Shown: positions 23,426 to 32,763 of the stretch, piece by piece | Layout of the letters: every line of letters begins with the position of its first letter | Numbering within the stretch: the first letter of the stretch is position 1 | Origin: Labilithrix sp. | GTDB lineage: Bacteria > Myxococcota_A > Polyangia > Polyangiales > Polyangiaceae | Length of the DNA stretch: 64,000 bases | Assembly (NCBI GenBank): GCA_019637195.1 | Contig: JAHBWA010000022.1 | Coordinates: forward strand, 1-64,000 | Direction of reading: 5' to 3' | The notes under the pieces: generated by a model | What the model was told of the DNA's origin: nothing | Seen by the model: only the letters and a program-made list of their open reading frames with translations | The model's database searches: none | Made by a program: the position numbers and the translations under genes

Positions 23426-24070
23426 TCAGGCCGACTCGAGGTGTTTGACGAGCAGCTTCGCGAGCCACGCGCGGAAGCGCTGCTGGACGGCGTCGTCTCC
23501 GCCGAGGCCGATGTTCTCGAAGAGGTGACGGCCGAGCACGCTCTTGGCCGTCATCGCGAGCGTCGCGAGCACCACGGCGAAGCGCGTGTCCTCGAGCGAG
23601 GGTGATCGTGGGCTTCGGCTAGAGGTCCCTCTCCGCTGCCGGCGAAGGTCGTGCGCGATGTCGACCACGGCGCGGAGCGGATCGCGTTCGTCGGGCAGCG
23701 TCGCGCCCTGGAGCGCGAGCCAGAAGAGCACACGAGCGTGCCCCCGCTGCTCGACCGCCTCGAAGACGCGATCGAGCAGGTGCGTCATCGCGTCCTCCTC
23801 GAGCGAGGTGGTGCGCAGCGTCTCGAGGATCGGCGCGTAGATCGACTGCATGACGCGCTCGAGCACCGCCTCGACGAGCGCCTCGCGGCTGCCGAAGTGG
23901 TGGAGGACCGTCGGGTGCGAGACGCCTACGTCGGTCGCGACCTCCTGGAGGCGGATGCCGGTCGGGCCGGCCTCGACGAGCCTCCGCTCGGCGGCGTCGA
24001 GGATCGCCGTCCGCGCCTCCTCGGCGGTTCGCCGCTTTCGCGCGGGGGTAGCTCGCTTCTTCGTCGTCAT
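23426..24070 (-). CDS. TetR-family transcriptional repressor
   Basis: 214 residues from MTTKKRATPARKR. The N-terminal TetR helix-turn-helix is clear: AILDAAERRLVEAGPTGIRLQEVA, then VSHPTVLHHFGSREALVEAV. The ligand domain has a Ser/Arg-rich insertion (residues about 140-155). It is divergent from the Coq4-like gene, and two TGACA-n4-TGTCGG palindromes lie between the two starts. That fits autoregulation plus control of the neighbour. The ligand is unknown. Confidence 0.85.
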   Translation of the reverse strand: MTTKKRATPARKRRTAEEARTAILDAAERRLVEAGPTGIRLQEVATDVGVSHPTVLHHFGSREALVEAVLERVMQSIYAPILETLRTTSLEEDAMTHLLDRVFEAVEQRGHARVLFWLALQGATLPDERDPLRAVVDIAHDLRRQRRGTSSRSPRSPSLEDTRFAVVLATLAMTAKSVLGRHLFENIGLGGDDAVQQRFRAWLAKLLVKHLESA

Positions 24071-24127
24071 CGGTCCTCCTCTACCAGCGTTCGAGAGGGG
24101 CCGGGACGTTCCGGGAGCGGCCTCTAT

Positions 24128-24167
24128 TGACAGCAATGTCGGCAGCAGTTACTGACAATGATGTCGG
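24128..24167. promoter_or_regulatory. Tandem TetR-type operators
   Basis: TGACAGCAATGTCGG (24128) and TGACAATGATGTCGG (24153) share the half-sites TGACA and TGTC with four bases between and lie 25 bp apart. They sit between the divergent TetR and Coq4-like starts, so binding would block both promoters. Confidence 0.65.
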
Positions 24168-24192
24168 TAGTTCGAAAGGCACGGTGGCGATC

Positions 24193-24927
24193 ATGAGCGT
24201 GACGGAGCGGCTACGGCAACGCGGCTACGACCTTCCCACGGCGGCGAAGGCGCTCCGCGCGCTCGTCCGCAACCCCGACGACCTGCCGCAGGTCTTCACC
24301 ATCATCGACGCGCTCTCCGGCGCGACCGCCGGCCGACTCGCGGCGAGGCTCCGGCGCTCGCGCGGCGGCGAGGCGATCCTCGAGCGGAGCCATGACCTCG
24401 CGCGCGTGCTCTCGGACCGCCAGATGCTCCGCGCGCTGCCGGAGGGATCGCTCGGGCGCGCGTACCTCGCCTTCGTCGAGGCCGAGGGCATCAGCGCCGA
24501 GGGGCTCCTCGAGGCGAGCGCGGTGGGGCGGACGGCGATGGCGCGCAACGCCGACGAGGATCGCGTCCACGCGATCCTGCGCGACTCGCACGATCTGTGG
24601 CACGCCGTGACCGGCTACCACGGGGACGTCGTCGGTGAGATCGCGCTCCTCGCGTTCTCCGCTGCGCAGACGAAGAACCCGGCCATCGCTGCGATCGTCG
24701 TCGTCGCGCTCGCCAAGGGCCTCGCCCGCGGGCACCTCGGGCTCGTCCTCGACGGCTTCCTCCGTGGTCGCGGTGCTGCGTGGCTCCCGGCGGTGGACTG
24801 GGCCGCGATCCTCGCGCGCCCGGTCGAGGAGCTCCGCGTCGAGCTGAACGTCGGCGCGCCGCGCGACTACGCTCCTGTGCGGACGGAAGCGCTGCGCGAG
24901 GAGGGCATCCTCGCCAAGGCGGCCTGA
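24193..24927 (+). CDS. Coq4-family protein
   Basis: 244 residues from MSVTERLRQRGYD. It has the Coq4 zinc signature HDxxH-x11-E: His133-Asp134, His137 and Glu149 in SHDLWHAVTGYHGDVVGE. The helical layout and the RPVEELR region near the C-terminus also fit Coq4. Coq4 acts in ubiquinone assembly in mitochondria and, as now known, in an oxidative decarboxylation step of the quinone head. Whether a bacterial homologue with its own TetR switch does the same is inference. No signal peptide. Confidence 0.75.
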   Translation: MSVTERLRQRGYDLPTAAKALRALVRNPDDLPQVFTIIDALSGATAGRLAARLRRSRGGEAILERSHDLARVLSDRQMLRALPEGSLGRAYLAFVEAEGISAEGLLEASAVGRTAMARNADEDRVHAILRDSHDLWHAVTGYHGDVVGEIALLAFSAAQTKNPAIAAIVVVALAKGLARGHLGLVLDGFLRGRGAAWLPAVDWAAILARPVEELRVELNVGAPRDYAPVRTEALREEGILAKAA

Positions 24928-25024
24928 TCCAGCGATCGAGCACATCGCCGTCGATCTCGCGCTCGACTTCGACTCCGCGAGCATCCGCGGCTCGGCGACG
25001 ATCAGCCGGCGCGGCCACCCGATC
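24926..25024 (+). pseudogene. M1 aminopeptidase N-terminal scrap
   Basis: 33 codons overlapping the Coq4 stop: AIEHIAVDLALDFDSASIRGSATI resembles the start of M1 aminopeptidases (leukotriene A4 hydrolase type), where a beta strand HIxLDLxVDFxxxxLxGxAT opens the N-terminal domain. Nothing follows that fits. Small, so only suggestive. Confidence 0.35.
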
Positions 25025-25079
25025 GTCCGCGCGAGGACGATGGAAGATTGGGCCTGCGTCGCGCGTATCCTACCGCGCG

Positions 25080-26313
25080 ATGGGAGATCGCTTTGCTGGT
25101 CGGACGGGCCGCGCGGATCGCGTGGTCGCGCTGCTCGGCGTCGTGTCGCTCGTCGTCGCGTGTCACCGGCCCCGGGCCGTCGGTAGCGATACGGCGGCAG
25201 TCGGCGGGAGCGGATCCCCGTCGACCACGGCCTCGAGCGGAGCGGGATCCGGGGGCGACGTCCCTTCGCGAATCGACGTGGCGCTCGGGAGCGCGCTCGT
25301 CTGCGTCCGAGCGCGTGACGGCGCAGTGCGCTGTCGTGGTGATACGGATGGACTCGGGAAGGAGGGGGTACAGGAGGATGGCGTCGTGGCGGTGCCGCGC
25401 GCGGACGCGATTTTGCACGGGCGTCGCGCACGGCTGTGCGCTCGCGGCGGGCGCGGTCTACTGCTGGGGCGACCGCGTGCGCGGAGCGCGTGGCGCGGTG
25501 ACGGCCGCGGAGGCGCTTGTCCCGAACCGCATCGTCGATCTGCCGCCGGCCGTCGAGCTCCGGTGCGGACGCACGCGCACCTGCGCGCGTCACGCGGACG
25601 GGACCGTGCGCTGCTGGGGAGAGAACCTGCCCGCCGGACTCGGAGACGGAACGACGGACAGCAGCAGGGCTCCCGTGCGTGTCGTCGGGCTCGGGGATGC
25701 TCCGTTCGACGGCGTCGTCGAGATCGCCGCGGGCGGCGAGCAGACGTGCGCGCGGCTCGGAAGCGGTCGCGTCGCGTGTTGGGGGAAGAACGACGTCGGC
25801 CAGCTCGGGGTGTCGGCGAACGAGCCGAGGACGAGGCCGGTGTTGGTCGACGGGCTCTCCGACGTCATCGGGCTCGCCTCCGGGTTCGGCCACACGTGCG
25901 CGCTCCACCGCAACGGCGAGGTCTCGTGCTGGGGCTGGAACGTGTCCGGGCAGCTCGGCACGGGTCACGTCTCGCGCGACGACGTCCCGAACCCGGTGCC
26001 GACACGCATAGCGGGTCTCGACGACGTCGTCGAGCTCGCGCTCGGCCACGCGCACTCGTGTGCGCGGAAGCGAGACGGATCCGTGTGGTGCTGGGGCGCG
26101 AACGATCACGGGCAGCTCGGCGACGGCCAGCTCGTCGATCGAACGTCACCGGTCCGCGTCGTGGCGCTCGAAGGCGCCGTCGCGGTCAGGGCGGCGGCGG
26201 ACCGCTCGTGCGCGGTCCGCCGCGACGACACGCTCCTCTGCTGGGGTGACCTTCGCGTCGGCACGCCGCCGGGCACGGGCACCGTCCCGCGCGCCGCGCC
26301 GGTCGCCTGGTGA
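25080..26313 (+). pseudogene. RCC1-repeat lipoprotein with a frameshift
   Basis: From ATG 25080 the frame gives a signal peptide with lipobox-like VACH, a Ser/Gly linker, and the first RCC1-like blade (VALGSALVCVRARDGAVRC). Near 25413-25420 (around a TTTT run) the match jumps one frame and then continues to 26313 with clean RCC1 blades: GCALAAGAVYCWG, TCARHADGTVRCWG, TCARLGSGRVACWG, TCALHRNGEVSCWG, SCARKRDGSVWCWG, SCAVRRDDTLLCWG. The protein should be a secreted seven-bladed propeller. A one-base error or a real mutation is possible. Confidence 0.65.
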
Positions 26314-26683
26314 GCGCCCGCATCGGCCGCGAAAGGTCCGCGACGCGGCCCGCGCTCTCGACGCTCCACCGTGGCTCGCATCGCGCGCCCGAGCGGCTCT
26401 CTCGGCGTTCGCGGCGAGGCGACCGAGCGCTCGATGCGGCCCCGAAGGTCGAGAACGGGTCCTCGCGACCTGTCCGACTCGGCCTCTTCACTGTGGCGGA
26501 CGCGCGCGCGGCGCGAGCTCCGGCCGCGGGTGAGTCGTCGAGCGGCACCCATCGGCCGTCCTCTCCGATCTCCACCACGACGCCGTCATGGGTCGTGGCG
26601 CTCGGTTCGACGACGTCGGCGAACAACAGGACACCCCGCGCGGCGTCTTGCACCTTCCCGAGCGCGCCTGCGTCGATTCCCAT
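26186..26683 (-). pseudogene. Hypothetical protein, only N-terminal part convincing
   Basis: 165 codons, beginning MGIDAGALGKVQDAARGVLLFADVVEPSATTH, then VVVEIGEDGRWVPLDD. This opening looks like genuine myxobacterial protein sequence. After residue 62 it turns into Arg/Ser-rich low-complexity sequence and overlaps the 3' end of the RCC1 gene by 128 bp. I read it as a truncated or frame-shifted remnant. No function can be given. Confidence 0.35.
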
Positions 26684-26901
26684 GAGCCGAGCATACCCCT
26701 CCGCCGCGGGGGCACGCCCGTGAGGGCGCGATCCGTGAGCCGGCTCGACCCCTCACGTGCTGCCCGGCGCTGTCTTCCTCGTCGCGGCGAGTACCGGCGG
26801 ACTCCGTGCCGTGCGTCGTTCATCGCGATCGTGAGCGCACGCACGAGCCCGCGCACGTGGCTCGCCGTCCGTCCGTGCGCTTCGTCACGGTCGCCTCGTC
26901 G

Positions 26902-27426
26902 CACTGGACGGTCGGATCTGTCGCGTAGTCTTGGCGGGGCGCCGAGCTCTGGTCGAGCCGACGAGCAGACGGACGCCTGCGAGCGTGCGCGTCACGGCAA
27001 CTTCGCCCGGCCTCGGCATGACCAGGCCGCAGGCTATCATCCCGCGTCCATCCTTACTGCGTCCGAGCAAGGAATGAGGCAATGACCGACGACGTGCGCC
27101 CGAAGGTCGAACTGGCGAGTCAGCGTGAACGAGACGCACTCGATCCATGGGTCGCGCGTGTCCTGCTCGCCTTCGGCCGCGAGAACGCGCTCGTCACCGA
27201 CGAATCCATGGTGAGCGCCTTTCTCGAGATCGGAGGCCGGCCGCACCGCGTCCGCCGTAGTCGGAAGGGGTCGTGGCTCGAACGTCCTGGCGATCCGGCG
27301 ATCCTCGAGCAGAACAGGCACCTGCTCGCATCCGTGTCTGCAAAGCTTGGCGTACCGGTCGAGGAGGGAGACCGCATCGTCGACGTCGCGCGTCGTGTGC
27401 GCGCGTGCGGACTCGGGTGACGGCTT
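26902..27426. repeat. 525-bp dispersed repeat, copy 2
   Basis: Gapless match to 5194-5718, 16 differences. It ends three bases before the stop codon of the minus-strand FG-GAP gene (27429). Upstream, between 26684 and 26901, I see no gene. Confidence 0.9.
27082..27420 (+). CDS. Conserved hypothetical protein, duplicated in the window (copy 2)
   Basis: 112 residues, the counterpart of 5374-5712. Relative to that copy it has R for C at residue 6, N for D at 35, AF for DL at 46-47, S for G at 60 and G for A at 110. Start and stop are conserved, with GAGG before the ATG. The protein has no motif I recognise. Confidence 0.5.
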   Translation: MTDDVRPKVELASQRERDALDPWVARVLLAFGRENALVTDESMVSAFLEIGGRPHRVRRSRKGSWLERPGDPAILEQNRHLLASVSAKLGVPVEEGDRIVDVARRVRACGLG

Positions 27427-27428
27427 TG

Positions 27429-30314
27429 CTACCGTCGCGCGCGACGCCGACGCGCGATGCGAGCGACCGCGGCGAGCGTGACCGCTCCGAGGAAGCCCGC
27501 GGCGCTGCCAGACGCGGAGGCGCGCCCTCGAGCGACCGAGCAGCCGCCCGAGTCGTCGGATCCATCCGCGTTGGACGCGCCGCTCGTCGAGCCGTCGGGG
27601 CCGCCGGACGAAGTCCCGCTGCCCTCGCCGCTTCCGGATGCCCCGCTGTCGTTCGGCGCGACGCACGCGCCCGACGTGCAGGCTCCTGTAGAGCAGGGAG
27701 TCCCGTCGGCCTTCGCGGCGTAGGAGCATTGACCGTCGGGGCCGCAGGTCGCGCTCTCGTGGCACTCGTCGGGGGCGTCGCATGCGCTCTCGGCGCAATG
27801 CCTGCAGCCTGGACCATAGTGCTCTGGCGCACACGAGGCGCACGTCGCGCCGGTGAAGCCGGACGCGCACACGCACGAGCCGTCCGCTTGTGCCGTGCCG
27901 TGCTGGTTGCACGTCACGGCGTCGCTGTACTGACACGACGATCCGGCGTAGCCCGCGGCGCACGCGCACGAGCCGGTCGCCGAGCACGTTCCGTGGCCCT
28001 CGCAGGTGGTCGACGCTCGGCAGAACGTGCACGTCGGGTAGTCGTGGTGGTCCGTCGCGCACTCGTTGCAGCTCGCGCCCGCGAAGCCCGCGTCGCACGT
28101 GCACGAGCCGTCCACTTGCGCTGCGCCGTGACCGCTGCACGTCGTGGCGTCGTTGTACTGGCAGAGAGAGCCGGCGTACCCCGCGTCGCAGGTGCACGCG
28201 CCGGAGACGGGGGCGCACGCCCCGGCGCCCGAGCACGGGGACGAACCCGTGCACACGCCAGCCTGGCACGTGTCGATCGGGGTGCAGATGTCGCCGTCGT
28301 CGCACGCCGTGCCGGTGAACAAAGCACACGTGCCGTCGACGGCGGCGCCGGCCGCGACCGAGCACGCGTCGCACGCGCCCCCGTTGCAGGCCACGTTGCA
28401 GCAGACACCGTCAGTGCAGAACCCGCTCGCGCATTCGGAGCCGCTCGCGCACGCGTCACCGTCGGCGTGACGGAGCAGCAAGACGAAGACCGCGCCCTGA
28501 CCGTTGGTCTTCAAGGGCGCGCTTGCAACGACCGTATCGCCGCTCACGGCGACCGCGGCCCCGAATTGGTCGCCGAGCCCCGGATTTCTATCGGTCTCCT
28601 TCGAGTGCTGGGACCACTCTCCGCCGGAGCGGACGAACACGTACGCCGCTCCTTGGGCCTCCGTCCCGCGCGCGCCCACGATCGCGGTGTCGCCGCTCAG
28701 CGCCACGGACCCGCCAAAGTGGTCGTAGACGTTCGGGGCGCTCGCGGTGAGCTTCTGCTGCTCGGACCATGTCCCGCCGGAACGGACGAACACGTACGCC
28801 GCTCCCCGATAGGAGTCCTTCCCGTTCGCGCCCACGACCGCGGTGTCACCGCTCAGCGCCACCGAACCGCCGAGAAAGTCTTCGGCGACAGCGTCGCCCG
28901 CGGTCAACTTTTGCTGCTCGGACCATGTCCCGCCAGAGCGGACGAACGCGTACGCCGCTCCCCGATAGGAGTCCTTCCCGCGCGCGCCCACGACCGCGGT
29001 GTCCTCGCTCAGCGCCACCGAGGCGCCGAACGAGTCGTATGGCGCAGGAGCGCTGAGGGCGAGTCTCTGCTGCTCGGACCATGTCCCGCCGGAGCGGACG
29101 AACACGTACGCCGCTCCCCGATAGGAGTCCTCGTACGGCGCGCCCACAATCGCGGTGTCCCCGCTCAGCGCCACGGAGTCGCCAAAGTTGGCCATGGAGA
29201 CGCTCGAGGTGAGCTTCTGCTCGAGGGACCATGTCCCGCCCGAGCGGACGAACACGTAGGCCGCTGCCGAGTCGGCCCCGTTTCGGGGTGCGCCCACGAC
29301 CAGGGTCTCCCCGCTGACCGCCACCGACGTGCCGAAGATTCGGCGGGTTATGGGGTCCTCGCCCGCGGTGAGTTTCTGCTGCAGAGACCATGTCCCGCCG
29401 GAGCGGACGAACACGTACGCGGCTCCCTCGAAGTCCGCGTTCCCGCTAGCTCCGACGACCACGGTGTCCCCGCTGAGCGCCACCGAGCCGCCGAAATCGT
29501 TGGAAGGCGCCGGATCGCTCGCGATGAGCGTCTGTTGCGGGACCCCAATCAGCGGGTCGACGGTCACCGGATACGTCGCACCGCGGTCATCGAACCATAT
29601 CGCGAGCGCGCCTGCCTGAACTCGCAGCTCGGCAGAGAGCTCGTTCCCCGCGGCGTCCACCACGTAGAGATCCGTGTAGCGAAGGACCTCTTTGCCCGTC
29701 GGATCGACCAGCGCCGCGGCGGTCCCGTTCGGCTCGAGCCGCGCGCGGAGCCCGCTCGACGCGAGGGCGATCATCACCCCCTCCCCACCGCGCGCGCGGC
29801 ATGCGGGCGGTGCGGTGACCGTGAAGCCTTGCTCGATCCCGAGCGGCCCGACGACGTACCACTCGTCGAACCCGCGACGACGGTACGTCGCGCGGTTGTC
29901 CGAGGCCTCGGGTGTCGTCTCGGTGACGGGGATGAGCTCGCCCTCGCAGCCCCATCGCGTCGCCTCCGCGCGCCACTGGTGCGACGGCTGTTCGTCGCCG
30001 GCGGCCACCTCCACACCCTCCGCGCCAAAGCGGGCGCGGAGCGCCGTCGAGCTCTTGCCGCGAAAGCCGTGGACCGTGGGCTCGAGGCGGTGCGAGCTAG
30101 AGGCCTCGCGCTGCACCGCAGCGACGTACGCCGCACGCTGCGCGGGCGTCATCGCGCCCGTACCGCGCGCGTCCCTCGAGACCGGCCCGCTGCGGGGAAG
30201 CGGAAGCGAGTCGTGCCCCGTCAGTGTCGGCTCGCCCAACGAGCAGGAGCCGACCATGATCAAGACGAGCCACAACGCGACCGCACGAAGTGCAGAAATT
30301 GCCGCGAGCTTCAT
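27429..30314 (-). CDS. FG-GAP / EGF-like surface protein with MYXO-CTERM-like end
   Basis: 961 residues from MKLAAISALRAV, giving a signal with lipobox VGSC; a GTG 24 bases upstream is an alternative. Residues about 60-350 are a beta-rich N-terminal domain. Then come seven FG-GAP-type repeats with the block SVALSGDTAVVGA...GAAYVFVRSGGTWS. A Cys-rich region follows with EGF-like modules (SGHGAAQVDGSCTCDAGFAG). The C-terminus has SGGCSVARG, a hydrophobic helix and RRRRARR, a MYXO-CTERM signal. Predicted outer-surface beta-propeller protein. The repeats are nearly identical at DNA level, so slippage is likely. Confidence 0.85.
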   Translation of the reverse strand: MKLAAISALRAVALWLVLIMVGSCSLGEPTLTGHDSLPLPRSGPVSRDARGTGAMTPAQRAAYVAAVQREASSSHRLEPTVHGFRGKSSTALRARFGAEGVEVAAGDEQPSHQWRAEATRWGCEGELIPVTETTPEASDNRATYRRRGFDEWYVVGPLGIEQGFTVTAPPACRARGGEGVMIALASSGLRARLEPNGTAAALVDPTGKEVLRYTDLYVVDAAGNELSAELRVQAGALAIWFDDRGATYPVTVDPLIGVPQQTLIASDPAPSNDFGGSVALSGDTVVVGASGNADFEGAAYVFVRSGGTWSLQQKLTAGEDPITRRIFGTSVAVSGETLVVGAPRNGADSAAAYVFVRSGGTWSLEQKLTSSVSMANFGDSVALSGDTAIVGAPYEDSYRGAAYVFVRSGGTWSEQQRLALSAPAPYDSFGASVALSEDTAVVGARGKDSYRGAAYAFVRSGGTWSEQQKLTAGDAVAEDFLGGSVALSGDTAVVGANGKDSYRGAAYVFVRSGGTWSEQQKLTASAPNVYDHFGGSVALSGDTAIVGARGTEAQGAAYVFVRSGGEWSQHSKETDRNPGLGDQFGAAVAVSGDTVVASAPLKTNGQGAVFVLLLRHADGDACASGSECASGFCTDGVCCNVACNGGACDACSVAAGAAVDGTCALFTGTACDDGDICTPIDTCQAGVCTGSSPCSGAGACAPVSGACTCDAGYAGSLCQYNDATTCSGHGAAQVDGSCTCDAGFAGASCNECATDHHDYPTCTFCRASTTCEGHGTCSATGSCACAAGYAGSSCQYSDAVTCNQHGTAQADGSCVCASGFTGATCASCAPEHYGPGCRHCAESACDAPDECHESATCGPDGQCSYAAKADGTPCSTGACTSGACVAPNDSGASGSGEGSGTSSGGPDGSTSGASNADGSDDSGGCSVARGRASASGSAAGFLGAVTLAAVARIARRRRARR

Positions 30315-30652
30315 TCCAGCGAGGAAAACACCGCGCACCCCTGCGGCGTAGGCCGAAAACTAGGCTATCCCACCCGATCCTACGATTGCGCTCGTGCGCG
30401 TGAGTACGGCGCTGCTCGAAGCGGCGTCATGGATCGGACGGGCCGCGTGACGCTGAGCTTCATCCCCCCAGAAACCAGGCGCAACGCGGCCGCAGACCTC
30501 CCGGATCGGAGTGGCCGATCACTCACGAAGGAGCGCGACGACGGCGAACCGTAGCGCGACGGCTCTGCGTTCCGTGCGCGAACGGATGCACGAGCCCGAA
30601 GGCCGCCTGCTGGGTGGACCGACCGTCACCGAAGCGCGGCGTGAGGAGCGCG
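30315..30652. other. Gene-free stretch upstream of the FG-GAP protein gene
   Basis: Lies between the start of the FG-GAP gene and the stop of the next minus-strand gene. It is less GC-rich around 30355-30380 (AAAACTAGGCTATCCC), where a promoter would be expected. No gene recognised. Confidence 0.35.
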
Positions 30653-31807
30653 TCAGAACGATGGGTAGCAGCTCTTCCCATCCGTCGTGATCGGCGTGTC
30701 GGTCGGTGACGCTGCGCTGACGTCGATGAGATGGAGATCCGACGTCGAGTCGCCTCTGCGGAGGCAGTAGACGATCTTCGACGCGTCGGGCGACATCGCG
30801 ACGCTGACGATCGCCGAGCCCTGCGGCGGGACGACGAGCGGCGACGCCGTGCCGGCCTGCATGTCGTACGCGAGGAGGCTCGGCCTCCAGTCGGACTCCA
30901 ACGTCCCTCCGAGGAAGAGAAAGCCGCTCCCGTCCGAGATCCAGCTCGCCTTCTCGAGGTACACGTCGACGCTACCGTCGACGTGCGCGGAGCCGAGGAG
31001 CTTCTTCGGTTTCGTGCCACCGTCCGCGGGGTAAAGGTAGAGCCCGTCCCCGTCCCCTTGTCCCGGCACGCACACGCTGTGGATGAAGAGGAGCTCACCC
31101 GTCGCTGGGTTGCGGGCCGGATCGATGACGGAGCAGCCGAACTGTGTGGGGAAGCTCGTCGGCGCCTCCCCACCGGCGGCCGAAACGCTCCACGGAACCG
31201 ACCCGCCCGAGAAGGTCGTGCCTTCGTACCAGTAGCTCCCGAAGTCGTAGAGGACCCGTGATCCGTCCGCGCTCCACACCGGGTCCGCGACGTTGTAGCT
31301 GAACCGGCTTCGCCCCTGATCGTCCTTGGGGAAGGTGGGCGTGAGGCGGAGGAAGTCCGTGCCGTCGATGGCGAGCGTCCAGATCGCCCGCGTCGCGAGG
31401 CCCGTCGCGGTGTCCTCCTTCGTCGGGCTGCGGAGCGAGGCAATGGCGATCCGGCGGCGATCGGGCGACAGCGCGTATCCTCGGATATCCAACCCCGAGC
31501 TGCCTTCGCTGGTGAGATCGGTGATGACGCGCTCGTCGCCGCTCGCGAGATCGCGCGCGACGATCAGGTCGAGGTCCTCCCCCTCGCCGCGAAGATAGAG
31601 GAGCGTGCCCTCAGGAAGTTGGGGGCCGTCACCAGTGGTGCCGCTCGAGCCCGAGGACCCCGACGAGCCCGAGGACCCCGACGAGCCCGACGAACCTGAG
31701 GCCCCAGACGAGCCCGAGGACCCCGACGAGCCCGAGGACCCAGAGGTGCAGGCCGGAGCGACGACGCAACCGATGGCCAGAACCAAACTCCAATCGCGGA
31801 GCATCAT
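30653..31807 (-). CDS. PD40/TolB-like propeller lipoprotein with Ser-Ser-Gly linker
   Basis: 384 residues. The signal ends VAPAC (Cys20). Residues 21-58 are eleven Ser-Ser-Gly (one Ala-Ser-Gly) triplets, a flexible linker. The remainder is a TolB-like/PD40 beta-propeller: YALSPDRRRIAIASL, DPVWSADGSRVLYDF, SWISDGSGFLFLG and AMSPDASKIVYC mark blades. Likely an outer-membrane or periplasmic lipoprotein. The start codon can be either of two adjacent ATGs. Confidence 0.8.
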   Translation of the reverse strand: MMLRDWSLVLAIGCVVAPACTSGSSGSSGSSGSSGASGSSGSSGSSGSSGSSGSSGTTGDGPQLPEGTLLYLRGEGEDLDLIVARDLASGDERVITDLTSEGSSGLDIRGYALSPDRRRIAIASLRSPTKEDTATGLATRAIWTLAIDGTDFLRLTPTFPKDDQGRSRFSYNVADPVWSADGSRVLYDFGSYWYEGTTFSGGSVPWSVSAAGGEAPTSFPTQFGCSVIDPARNPATGELLFIHSVCVPGQGDGDGLYLYPADGGTKPKKLLGSAHVDGSVDVYLEKASWISDGSGFLFLGGTLESDWRPSLLAYDMQAGTASPLVVPPQGSAIVSVAMSPDASKIVYCLRRGDSTSDLHLIDVSAASPTDTPITTDGKSCYPSF

Positions 31808-31983
31808 GGGTTACCAGCGTAGGAACGCACTCGCGCCCTGGCCAGCGCGCAAGGATTTACGTAAACCGCTCGGCACGACCAGCGGATCGCCAGAGGACGA
31901 GGCCGCTCCCCTTACCTCGGTAGGCCGAGCAACTCCACGACATCGCGCGCGCGACATCGACGAGGAGCGCTCTTCACCACGCG

Positions 31984-32550
31984 CTAAGGCGTGGATGGGT
32001 TCCACCAGCCGGCGGTGCCGCACGTCGGGCACGTCGAGACCAGATCGAAGCTTACGCCGCTGCAAGCGTGGCAGGTCTTTCGGCCGAGCGGGGGCTCCGC
32101 GCTCCATTGCTCGGGCGGTGGTTTCATGAGCTCGCACCGCGCGCGTACCCGAAACGCCACCCTCTCCTCCTCCGCCGTACCAAAGACAGGACGGAACGAT
32201 ACGCCGTCGATCTCGATGAGCATCCCGTCGGCGGCGACGTCGCCGAAGACGACCGTGAGATCACCAACGTTCTCGAAATGCGGCCCCCAGAAGACGTTCT
32301 GCTCGTGAACGTCGTCGCCGATCGGATCGGCGAACCGACGCTTCGTGCCTTCGAGCGTCTGCCAGTCGAGCACGCCGAGCGGGATGCGGTGGAGCTCCAG
32401 CCGCGGCGAGTCGTCTTCCTCATCGTCCGGCGTGGTGACGATCTCGAGATTCATGAGCCACGGGTCACCGTCGGTCTCGCGGTGAAACCGGACATGGGCT
32501 TCGTGGACGTTGAAGTGCTCGTCGCCTATCGAGAACACGGACGCATCCAT
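31984..32550 (-). CDS. Hypothetical protein with C-terminal zinc ribbon
   Basis: 188 residues from MDASVFSIGDEHF. Residues 1-145 are a beta-rich domain (WLMNLEIVTTPDD, VVFGDVAADGMLIEIDG). The C-terminus has TCHACSGVS and a second CPTCG, spaced as a zinc ribbon, ending WWNPSTP. No signal peptide. Function not recognised; DNA or protein binding through the ribbon is plausible. Confidence 0.65.
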   Translation of the reverse strand: MDASVFSIGDEHFNVHEAHVRFHRETDGDPWLMNLEIVTTPDDEEDDSPRLELHRIPLGVLDWQTLEGTKRRFADPIGDDVHEQNVFWGPHFENVGDLTVVFGDVAADGMLIEIDGVSFRPVFGTAEEERVAFRVRARCELMKPPPEQWSAEPPLGRKTCHACSGVSFDLVSTCPTCGTAGWWNPSTP

Positions 32551-32763
32551 ACGATGTCGAGCATAGGCGAAGTCGTCTTCCGTATCACTGGCCGTTCGCG
32601 GCTGGACGGCCCGCAAGACTCGCTTCCGGCGGCGGCTCCTCCTTGGCCAGGTGGGAGTCCAACCCGATGGGTTGCTGCTCGCGGTCTCCGCTCATGTCGG
32701 GCTTGCATGGCTCTCCTCCTCGTCGAGGCTTTGCTCGGCGCACGAGGAATGCCTCCGGGCTCA

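Noticed and set aside
27273..30554. 1093-codon plus-strand frame
   Set aside because: Antisense to the FG-GAP protein gene, with no family motif and Arg-rich shadow composition.
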